From an uncultured Lacibacter sp. (GTDB lineage Bacteria; Bacteroidota; Bacteroidia; Chitinophagales; Chitinophagaceae), in the NCBI RefSeq assembly GCF_946479605.1, contig NZ_CAMLGT010000065.1, forward strand, positions 1 to 14,967: a stretch of 14,967 nucleotides of DNA, in the 5' to 3' direction. Positions within the stretch are counted from its first letter, which is position 1. Each line of letters opens with the position of its first letter. Positions 7,741 through 13,651 of this stretch are shown piece after piece. Made by a program: the position numbers and the translations under genes. The notes under the pieces are model-generated. The model did not search any database and was not told the DNA's origin. It saw nothing but the letters and a program-made list of their open reading frames with translations.

Positions 7741-8306
7741 TATTTTGTTTTTTGTTGATAGGGTTGATAGGTGCAGTTCACTGTTACTTCTACTTTTTCT
7801 GCTACTTTTTTTGACACAATCGATGGTACAGATATTTTATAATCTGCCAGCCGGATGTTGAACACAGCTGAACTGCTGATGACACCGGCTTTCACTGAAA
7901 TTGTTCCATTTGTTTTGATGCTGTTGGTAACGCCATGCATGGTGAGTGTACCTTCAACTGTTACAGGGTAAGTGCCGTCTTTGCTGAAGTTGACGCTGCT
8001 GATATTTGCAATCGTTCCTTTTAATTCTGCTTTAGGGTATCGATCGCTATCCATGTAATCTTTTCCATTGAAATGCCCTTGCATGGCTGCTTTCTTAAAT
8101 TGAAAACTTTTGATCAAGACGATAAACTGTATACTGCCGGTTTTACTGTTAATGACCGATGCCACTTCGTTGTTTGTTGCCTTAATATCTTCCAATGGGG
8201 TAGAAGAGAAAAAACTGATCTGGCCGTTACGGGTCATATAATTTTCCTGCGCCGCAGCCTGCAGGAATACATTGCTAAAAAGGAAAAAGAGAAAGAGCGT
8301 ACGCAT
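7740..8306 (-). CDS. YceI-family periplasmic protein
   Basis: This 188-residue protein has a signal peptide (MRTLFLFFLFSNVFLQAAAQ). YceI features include NGQISFFSSTPLEDIKA, FQFKKAAMQGHFNGKDYMDS (about 67-86), the YPKAELKGTI strand and VEGTLTMHGVTNSI. YceI proteins are lipocalin-like barrels that bind long isoprenoid chains such as ubiquinone-like lipids. The frame is open back to 8348, but that start would overlap the cytochrome gene and put 14 charged residues before the signal peptide; the ATG at 8304-8306 gives a clean signal peptide and an 11-bp gap. The stop codon overlaps the start of the DUF5777 gene by one base. Isoprenoid binding next to a cytochrome c hints at a quinone-linked role (inference). 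Confidence 0.9.
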   Translation of the reverse strand: MRTLFLFFLFSNVFLQAAAQENYMTRNGQISFFSSTPLEDIKATNNEVASVINSKTGSIQFIVLIKSFQFKKAAMQGHFNGKDYMDSDRYPKAELKGTIANISSVNFSKDGTYPVTVEGTLTMHGVTNSIKTNGTISVKAGVISSSAVFNIRLADYKISVPSIVSKKVAEKVEVTVNCTYQPYQQKTK

Positions 8307-8317
8307 CTGTAACTGGT

Positions 8318-8668
8318 TTAATTGTTCAGCATTCCGTTTCTGATCCATGTTCTTATTTCAGCAATGCGGCATTCAGGAAGTTTGGGAGCAAGATCGGGCA
8401 TGCCACGGTAACCGGGCGCATGTGAAATAGCTCCCAGCAAACGGCCACTGATGGCTGCAGCACGCACACTTGTGTAATCGTCGAGCATAATTCCACCCGA
8501 CGCTGTTGCTCCTGCATGGCAACTTGTACAATTTGCGTTGAGCGTATTCACTACCTGCACACTGTATTTAACATTGCTTGTATCACAGGTAGTATTGTAC
8601 AGCAGTTCTTCCTTATTGTACGTGCAGGAACATAAAAGGAGAATACCAATGGCCACGATCAATTTCAT
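8318..8668 (-). CDS. Lipoprotein monoheme cytochrome c
   Basis: This 116-residue protein has a lipoprotein signal (MKLIVAIGILLLCSC, lipid Cys probably 15). It has one covalent heme site, CTSCH (47-51), and a likely axial Met90 in GYRGMPD, followed by the usual C-terminal helix (RIAEIRTWIRNGML). Two extra cysteines, Cys28 in TTCDTSNVKYS and Cys100 in LPECRIAEI, frame the domain and could form a disulfide; this CDTSNV...LxxC layout recurs in small Bacteroidota cytochromes as I recall them. It should be a membrane-anchored electron carrier on the periplasmic side. It is second in the operon, 6 bp after the OB-fold gene and 11 bp before yceI. The redox partner is unknown. Confidence 0.88.
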   Translation of the reverse strand: MKLIVAIGILLLCSCTYNKEELLYNTTCDTSNVKYSVQVVNTLNANCTSCHAGATASGGIMLDDYTSVRAAAISGRLLGAISHAPGYRGMPDLAPKLPECRIAEIRTWIRNGMLNN

Positions 8669-8674
8669 TGTTGT

Positions 8675-9082
8675 TTATTTTATAAGGTAACAGCGAATAA
8701 GAATAACATCGGTGGTAAAACCACTGCATAAACCTTTGATGGTAACGGTTGATCCTTCTTTTACAATTGTATTTTTTTCCATGGTGCAGTTAACGCCAAA
8801 CATCAAATCATCTGATTGAAGACTGATGATGGTTTGCCCTTGCTGGTTTACCGTTACGGCATTAACTATGCCGCTTACTTCCAGCACTTTGCCACTATAT
8901 TTTTCTGTTGCTTGTTTTTCCTGTTCACTAAATTCCCGAAAGAGATCCGGTGCTGTAAGTTGAATACCGGCTGCATGCTCAACATCTTCGTGTGGTTTGT
9001 TCCAGGTATAATAGATGACAATGAGCGATACGCAACAAACAAGGAGTAAGAAAAACAAGAAAAAATAAAATCGTTTTTTCAT
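8675..9082 (-). CDS. Membrane-anchored OB-fold protein (tRNA_anti-like family)
   Basis: This 135-residue protein has an N-terminal hydrophobic helix (MKKRFYFFLFFLLLVCCVSL, about 5-25) acting as membrane anchor or uncleaved signal. A small OB-fold follows: YSGKVLEVSGIVNAVTV (about 62-78), TIISLQSDD, MFGVNCTM, VKEGSTVTIKGLCSGFTTDVIL (two parts) and a final RCYLIK. The SGxV...GxxVTIKGxCSG pattern is that of the tRNA_anti-like family, whose envelope role is not known. The frame is open upstream to 9163, but the ATG at 9080-9082 directly precedes the Lys-Lys-Arg and hydrophobic core, so I chose it. It is the first gene of the five-gene operon; no clear promoter box was found upstream. Confidence 0.75.
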   Translation of the reverse strand: MKKRFYFFLFFLLLVCCVSLIVIYYTWNKPHEDVEHAAGIQLTAPDLFREFSEQEKQATEKYSGKVLEVSGIVNAVTVNQQGQTIISLQSDDLMFGVNCTMEKNTIVKEGSTVTIKGLCSGFTTDVILIRCYLIK

Positions 9083-9609
9083 AACCGGTTCTGTATGGAG
9101 CTGGTTTAGCTGCAATGCTGCACTTGGCAACAACGCCGCTTTGTGATGTGGACAAACAGGCATTTTTCAGGTCAGCACCGGCATGTCTTCATCGCATCAT
9201 TTTTTATGAATGACAGATGAAACACATCCCTTGGCCACACAGGGCAAATAACTTCGCCTGCATTGCTATATTTACGCAGGTTGGCTATAAACGGATCGTT
9301 CCCACAGTTTCGTTTCTATCAAAAACCACCAGGTTGCTTAAGTAAGTATCGGGGAATGAGCAGAAAAGGTTGCCTTTCAGCCCAATATTATTTTGTATAA
9401 TTTTATAGTGGCTTAAAAGCAATACAGCAGGCTGCACATTAGCAGCGCCGCATACATGAACAGCGGATCGTTACGGTAGGGAATCAGTAAAGCAGGGCAT
9501 TCATTACAACAAAGAGGCTGTTTCCGCCAGCAAAAACTACAAATCTGAACAGTAAGGCAACCGTTTGTTTTGCTTTTTCGTTACTTCATTCACTATCAAC
9601 CCCAGATTT
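9083..9609. other. Intergenic region between divergent operons; no clear gene
   Basis: These 527 bp separate the minus-strand cytochrome/YceI operon from the plus-strand sigma operon and should hold both promoters. No perfect TAnnTTTG box was found on either strand; the nearest on the plus strand is TATATTTA (9267-9274). A 9-mer, CGGATCGTT, occurs twice (9292-9300 and 9463-9471). Short hairpins (for example AAAGG/CCTTT at 9365-9377) lack U-tracts. Only very short ORFs are present, the longest noticed being 14 codons from 9356. Confidence 0.5.
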
Positions 9610-10194
9610 GTGCTGAGTAAAGACGAACTTATTGATTGCATAGAAGGGTGTAAACATAATAAGCGCATGTATCAAAACAAGATATATGTGGCATTTTATG
9701 ATTATGCCATGTCAATTTGTTTCAAGTACAGTAATGATAAGGACAATGCAGTGGAAATCATCAACGATGGGTTTTTAAAAATCTTCAGGGAAATATATCA
9801 TTACAAACCAATATCAGAAAACACAGCCGTTGGTTTTACTTCCTGGTTAAGACGGATCATGATCAATACTTCAATAGACCATTACCGTAAAAACAAAAAC
9901 AACCCTCTCTTCCAGGATATCGACGATGAGCATACACAGCTTACCGCCACTGAAGAACAGGATATGCTGGCGAAAATTTCGTACACTGAATTAATCAAGA
10001 TCGTTCAGGAACTGAGTCCTGCGTACCGCATTGTTTTTAACCTGTATGCTATTGAAGGAATGACACACAAAGAAGTAGCGAAGCATCTGAATATTACCGA
10101 GGGAACATCGAAGTCGAATTTTGCAAAGGCGAGAACCTTTTTGCAGAATAAACTCATGCAAAAAACCATTAAACAAGAGATCAATGCCTATTGA
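9610..10194 (+). CDS. ECF-type RNA polymerase sigma factor
   Basis: This protein of about 194 residues directs RNA polymerase to specific promoters. Region 2 lies at about 20-95: MYQNKIYVAFYDYAMSICF, DNAVEIINDGFLKIFREI (the D/N-DxFLKIF core) and FTSWLRRIMINTSIDHYRK (77-95). Region 4 lies at about 130-182: LSPAYRIVFNLYAIEGMTHKEVAKHL (135-160) and the recognition helix ITEGTSKSNFAKARTFLQ. There is no region 1 or 3. The start is uncertain: the frame is open from a TTG at 9565, but ECF proteins normally begin just before an S/DKELI-like helix, so the GTG at 9610 (LSKDELIDCIEGC) is preferred. Its last 11 bases overlap the next gene, pointing to coupled translation with its regulator. It could be the factor reading the 1506/2289 elements, but nothing here proves that. 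Confidence 0.92.
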   Translation: MLSKDELIDCIEGCKHNKRMYQNKIYVAFYDYAMSICFKYSNDKDNAVEIINDGFLKIFREIYHYKPISENTAVGFTSWLRRIMINTSIDHYRKNKNNPLFQDIDDEHTQLTATEEQDMLAKISYTELIKIVQELSPAYRIVFNLYAIEGMTHKEVAKHLNITEGTSKSNFAKARTFLQNKLMQKTIKQEINAY

Positions 10195-11389
10195 CGATTT
10201 GTATAAAAAATTTAAGGAACCCACTCCCGACTCTTTACCTCGTTTTGAAGAAGAGTCGTGGAAGAAAATGGAGCAACTGCTGGATAAGCACTTGCCGGAG
10301 AAAGGCGGCAGGGCATGGCCCTACTTTACGCTGCTTGGTTGCTTCAGCCTTATCTTTCTTACAACCTTCTTACCTGCAAAACAACAGCAGCAGTTAAGCA
10401 ATGCAGTTATTGCAAACAATTCAGCAATACTTACAACAGCACCGGAAACGCAACAATCGGAAACAGTTGTTACAGCTGCGCCCAATACTACAAAGCATAT
10501 TATCACTTCAAATGACCAAATTCTGATTGACAAGGATGAGATAGCTGAAGAAAAACGCCTGCCCTCAATCAACCTTCGGTCAGTTACAACAGCACAAAAC
10601 GATGTTACTGTTGTTCAGAACAACCAAACGGTAATAACGCAAGTACCTGCACAAGCAATGAATGAAACGGAGTTGAGTTATACCGACCGATCTTCTTTCA
10701 GCATAAAAACACAGAACCCGTTCCGTATTGGAAAACCAATGTTCAGTTCTGTGGTAACAAACAAAAGCACAGAAACGATTCCGGTTGTGAAGCCCACTAA
10801 AAACAGCCTGTCGCTTACGGTTACCACCGGCCTTGAAGCACCGGGTTTTGATTTCAGCAGATGGGGAAAATTTACACCGTCCATAGGAGTGGGGCTTCAG
10901 TATAGTTTCCGTAATAAAATTATTATCAGCACAGGTATTGCACAATCAACAAAGATCTATACTGCACAGGATAAAGATTATCATGCAGCCGGTTACTGGT
11001 ATAATTACACAACGTTTAAAAAGATCGATGCTGATTGTAAGATCATTGAAATACCGTTGAGTGTAGCATACAGGGTTGTAAATGGTAAACGTACAAACAT
11101 GTTTATATCGGCCGGCTCATCATCATACATTATGCGCAGGGAAACGTATGCATACGATTACAAAAATCAGTACGGCAATGATACGGTGGTAACAAGAACA
11201 TACCGTACAAACGGCAGCCATTTATTTTCAAGTATTAATCTTTCGGTCATTGCAGAACGGAAACTCACAAACAGGTTTTCGATCATGGCTGAACCAATTG
11301 TAAAAATCCCGACAGCAGGGATTGGCTTTGGAAAAGTGCGATTGTATAATGTCGGTATAAATGTTACAGCAAAGTTTAAACTCCGGTAA
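10184..11389 (+). CDS. Putative dual-membrane-spanning anti-sigma factor (inner-membrane helix plus outer-membrane beta-barrel, Dma-like)
   Basis: This 401-residue protein has four parts. Residues 1-44 are cytosolic and charged (MPIDDLYKKFKEPTPDSLPR, FEEESWKKMEQLLDKHL), resembling the short sigma-binding heads of Bacteroidota anti-sigma proteins. Residues 45-63 are one hydrophobic helix (WPYFTLLGCFSLIFLTTFL). Residues about 64-206 are a Q/N/T/V-rich, low-complexity linker long enough to cross the periplasm. Residues about 207-401 are alternating amphipathic strands (SLSLTVTTGLEAP, PSIGVGLQYSF, KIIISTGIAQS) ending in FKLR, like an outer-membrane beta-barrel (OMP_b-brl type). The ATG at 10184 lies inside the sigma gene, an 11-bp overlap; an upstream in-frame start would add residues from out-of-frame sigma sequence. 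The layout matches the Dma1/Das1 pair of Bacteroides thetaiotaomicron. Barrel topology and sigma binding are inferred. Confidence 0.78.
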   Translation: MPIDDLYKKFKEPTPDSLPRFEEESWKKMEQLLDKHLPEKGGRAWPYFTLLGCFSLIFLTTFLPAKQQQQLSNAVIANNSAILTTAPETQQSETVVTAAPNTTKHIITSNDQILIDKDEIAEEKRLPSINLRSVTTAQNDVTVVQNNQTVITQVPAQAMNETELSYTDRSSFSIKTQNPFRIGKPMFSSVVTNKSTETIPVVKPTKNSLSLTVTTGLEAPGFDFSRWGKFTPSIGVGLQYSFRNKIIISTGIAQSTKIYTAQDKDYHAAGYWYNYTTFKKIDADCKIIEIPLSVAYRVVNGKRTNMFISAGSSSYIMRRETYAYDYKNQYGNDTVVTRTYRTNGSHLFSSINLSVIAERKLTNRFSIMAEPIVKIPTAGIGFGKVRLYNVGINVTAKFKLR

Positions 11390-11403
11390 ACAGTTAAGCG
11401 GTT

Positions 11404-12024
11404 TTATTTCATGCTCACATAGTTTGCAACCGGTTGGCGGTTTTGCAAACTTCTTGCAAGCGTTAACTCATCAGCATATTCCAGTTCACCGCCAAAAGCA
11501 ATACCTCTTGCAATGGTGGTGATCTTTACCGGAAGGTCCTTTATTTTTTTGCTGATGTAGAAGAGTGTTGTATCGCCCTGTATGTTTGGGCTGAGTGCAA
11601 AGATGAGTTCTTCCACCGCATCTTCTTTCAACCGGTTGATCAGTGGTTCAATGGTGAGTTGGTCAGGGCCTACTCCATCCAACGGCGAAATAACTCCGCC
11701 CAGCACATGGTACAATCCGTTGAACTGTTGTGTGCTTTCAATGGCAATAACATCACGGATATTTTCCACCACACAAATGATCTGTTTTTTGCGGGAGATA
11801 TTGCTGCAGATATTACATACTTCCGTATCGGATACATTACAACATTTGCTGCAGAATTTAATATCCCTGCGCATGCGTGCAATGGTATCTGAAAAAAATT
11901 GTGTTTCTTCCTGTGGTTGTTTAATTAAATGAAGAACGAGGCGTAATGCTGTTTTCTTACCAATGCCCGGTAGTTTGGCAAATTCATTCACGGCCTGTTC
12001 CAGTAAAGAAGAAGAGAAGGACAT
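11404..12024 (-). CDS. recR: Recombination mediator protein RecR
   Basis: This 206-residue protein has the normal RecR length and acts with RecF and RecO in loading RecA at single-strand gaps. It has the N-terminal helix-hairpin-helix [12 protein letters not shown] (18-29), the four-cysteine zinc finger C58-x2-C61 and C70-x2-C73 ([10 protein letters not shown]...CNIC), the Toprim strand IICVVEN (82-88) and [15 protein letters not shown] (109-123), and the C-terminal [20 protein letters not shown] (Walker-B-like and tail region). An additional Cys62 adjoins the second zinc ligand. The gene lies 24 bp after the Ig-like lipoprotein gene and is probably co-transcribed with it. It converges on the anti-sigma gene with only 14 bp between stop codons. 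Confidence 0.96.
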   Translation of the reverse strand: MSFSSSLLEQAVNEFAKLPGIGKKTALRLVLHLIKQPQEETQFFSDTIARMRRDIKFCSKCCNVSDTEVCNICSNISRKKQIICVVENIRDVIAIESTQQFNGLYHVLGGVISPLDGVGPDQLTIEPLINRLKEDAVEELIFALSPNIQGDTTLFYISKKIKDLPVKITTIARGIAFGGELEYADELTLARSLQNRQPVANYVSMK

Positions 12025-12048
12025 AGAGCGAAAGTACGAAGGAAGCTG

Positions 12049-13476
12049 CTATTGTTGCTTGCCTTGCTGGTTAGCCGGTTGTTTACCGGTTTCAATTACC
12101 AGTTCATTATCCCAGTTTTCTTTTACCGTAACCGTGGTGGTTAATGGGAGTACCAGTTCGGGTTGTCGTCTCGGTTTTGCATAAAAATCGCCGGGATCCC
12201 ACATGCCGTTCTGATTTGTATCGAACAGGATGCCCAGTTTGTACGAGCCGGGTTTGAATTGCGGGCGGAAGAATTCTTTTCCTTTCAATGAGTAACGAAC
12301 CACAATTTCATCGTTATTATAAAACAATAAAACAGGGTGAGCAGCAGTATCAAGTTCCGAAAAACGGATGCGTAAAGAGCCGTATTCTTTCTCCGAACGA
12401 ACACGGAAGGAAAGTGTATCGTTTTTTAAAGAAGTTAAACCGGATGTATCTTTTGCATACTCCTTATCTAAAAAAAGCTGGTAGCGTGAGCCGGCTTTCC
12501 AGTTGTATTGCAACAGCAACTGTTTGCGGCTGGTATCATTTACAATGCTGAAGTTGCTGATGTTTTGTGTGGAGTCCTGCACCAGCCTGATCTTTGATTG
12601 ATCAAACGATTTAACCGGCTTGTTGTAACTAAGCCTGAACGTATCTAACAGATCGAATGCGCCGCCTTCAATATTATTCCCTGCAATAAGACCTTTTGTT
12701 TTGTCTTGTTGTGAAGAAGATGTTTTTGGACGCTCTTTTTCAGCTGCATAAGCATACAATTGCACAGGTGGCGTTGTGCTGCTTACAGTAATAGATGAGT
12801 CGAGGAAGGCAAATTGCTCAATGCCTTGTGTGTAGCGCTTGTTTCCATCTTCATCAAGCAAAGCATATACATAAAACTCACCCGCAGGTAAATTGTGGAA
12901 ATGAAAATTACCCTGCGCATCAACTCTTGCTACATACATCGGTCTTTCTTTGAACACAGTTGAATCTTCCTGCTTGCGGTATAACAAGGCAAACATGGTG
13001 CTGTCTGTTTTGCCTGTTTCAGCAAGAATGACTTTGCCCGACAATTCATTTGAATCGATTACTGCACCGGTGGAAAATGTGTATTGAAAATTCTTGAGCA
13101 CATTGCCTTCGTTGAGATCCACAATGGCATTACCGAAGTTGATGTTGTAGGTGGTATTAGGCAGGAGCGAATCTTTTAAACGAACAGTCACCGAACGCAG
13201 ACGTTGTTCAATGACAGGTTCCTTTACAGGAAAGGGAGAAATGATCACATTTTCGTTTACACTTTTCAGTTCAATAAATTCATCAAACACAATGGTGATC
13301 TTTTGTTCTTTCACCATAATGGCTGAGTCCTTTGGTATAGCTGATACGGGAACAGGAGGCAGACTGTCTCTTGGGCCACCGCCTGGCGGAACAATATTTG
13401 CACAACCGCTGCCACTGAACAAACTGATGAAAAGCGCACCAATAATGAAGATGAATATGATTCTACCTGCTGTCAT
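12049..13476 (-). CDS. Ig-like domain (Big_5-type) lipoprotein
   Basis: This 475-residue protein has a lipoprotein signal (MTAGRIIFIFIIGALFISL, lipid Cys25 in GSGCANIVPP) followed by GGGPRDSLPP, the start of a family widespread in Bacteroidota. Residues about 40-137 form an Ig-like fold: KITIVFDEFIELKSVNENV, SVTVRLKDSLLPNTTYNINF, and FQYTFSTG at the end. A middle beta-sandwich segment (about 145-245) has GNFHFHNLPAGEFYVYALLD, like a carboxypeptidase-regulatory-type domain, with the EDGNKRYTQG acidic loop. A second DTNQNGMWDPGDF Asp-rich loop near the C-terminus looks calcium-binding. The tail is Gln-rich (KQPANQQGKQQ). The role is unknown, probably structural in the envelope. A TAAGTTTG box ends 9 bp before the ATG, suggesting a very short 5' leader. 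recR follows 24 bp downstream. Confidence 0.82.
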   Translation of the reverse strand: MTAGRIIFIFIIGALFISLFSGSGCANIVPPGGGPRDSLPPVPVSAIPKDSAIMVKEQKITIVFDEFIELKSVNENVIISPFPVKEPVIEQRLRSVTVRLKDSLLPNTTYNINFGNAIVDLNEGNVLKNFQYTFSTGAVIDSNELSGKVILAETGKTDSTMFALLYRKQEDSTVFKERPMYVARVDAQGNFHFHNLPAGEFYVYALLDEDGNKRYTQGIEQFAFLDSSITVSSTTPPVQLYAYAAEKERPKTSSSQQDKTKGLIAGNNIEGGAFDLLDTFRLSYNKPVKSFDQSKIRLVQDSTQNISNFSIVNDTSRKQLLLQYNWKAGSRYQLFLDKEYAKDTSGLTSLKNDTLSFRVRSEKEYGSLRIRFSELDTAAHPVLLFYNNDEIVVRYSLKGKEFFRPQFKPGSYKLGILFDTNQNGMWDPGDFYAKPRRQPELVLPLTTTVTVKENWDNELVIETGKQPANQQGKQQ

Positions 13477-13484
13477 AGAAGCTG

Positions 13485-13492
13485 CAAACTTA
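13485..13492 (-). promoter_or_regulatory. Possible -7 box of the Ig-like lipoprotein/recR operon
   Basis: The minus strand reads TAAGTTTG, matching TAnnTTTG, 9 bp upstream of the ATG at 13476. No clear TTTG -33 box is present at the expected distance. If used, the mRNA would be nearly leaderless. Confidence 0.3.
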
Positions 13493-13508
13493 GGCTAATT
13501 GTATGAAC

Positions 13509-13546
13509 CATGATTTTGGCAGGGGGAAGGATTAACATGATTTTGG
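13509..13546. repeat. Two 11-bp direct repeats upstream of the Ig-like lipoprotein gene
   Basis: CATGATTTTGG occurs at 13509-13519 and 13536-13546, 27 bp apart, around a G/A-rich stretch (GGGGGAAGGATTAA). The sequence GAACCATGATT...GGATTAACATGATT resembles intergenic repeats I recall from many Bacteroidota genomes. It could also be a pair of operator sites near the promoter. Confidence 0.5.
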
Positions 13547-13563
13547 AAGAGTTCGTTTGGTGT

Positions 13564-13649
13564 TTTGGCGCAGAGAACAAGAGAAAAGGAGTTAACCGCA
13601 GAGAGATCACTCTGCGCTTGTCTTTGCGTTCTTATTTCTCTGCGCCAAA
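13564..13649. repeat. 86-bp interrupted palindrome built from CGCAGAG units
   Basis: The outer arms TTTGGCGCAGAGAA (13564-13577) and TTCTCTGCGCCAAA (13636-13649) are perfect 14-bp complements. Inner arms CGCAGAG (13597-13603) and CTCTGCG (13610-13616) pair around a 6-nt loop. Between outer and inner arms are two 19-nt stretches of equal length that do not pair well. It starts 2 bp beyond the stop codon of the helicase-nuclease gene. There is no U-tract, so it is not a standard terminator. CGCAGAG-rich elements are, from memory, common dispersed intergenic repeats. Confidence 0.75.
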
Positions 13650-13651
13650 GT

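Noticed and set aside
8307..8348. Longer YceI start at 8348
   Set aside because: It would overlap the cytochrome gene by 31 bp and place charged residues before an obvious signal peptide that starts cleanly at 8306.
9083..9163. Longer start at 9163 for the OB-fold protein
   Set aside because: The 27 extra residues do not look like part of the family, and the hydrophobic anchor starts directly after Met at 9082.
9565..9609. TTG start at 9565 for the sigma factor
   Set aside because: The extra 15 residues (FCFFVTSFTINPRF) do not resemble ECF N-termini; GTG at 9610 fits better, though this remains uncertain.
10121..10183. Upstream ATG at 10121 for the anti-sigma protein
   Set aside because: The added 21 residues lie wholly inside the sigma gene in another frame and are basic and Cys-containing, unlike the MPIDDLYKKF start at 10184.
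10580..10945. 121-codon open frame on the minus strand inside the anti-sigma gene
   Set aside because: It is a shadow of the plus-strand gene, Cys-rich and without a recognisable start or domain.
13564..13649. CRISPR array or attachment site
   Set aside because: The repeats are inverted, not regularly spaced direct repeats, and no cas, integrase or tRNA gene is near.
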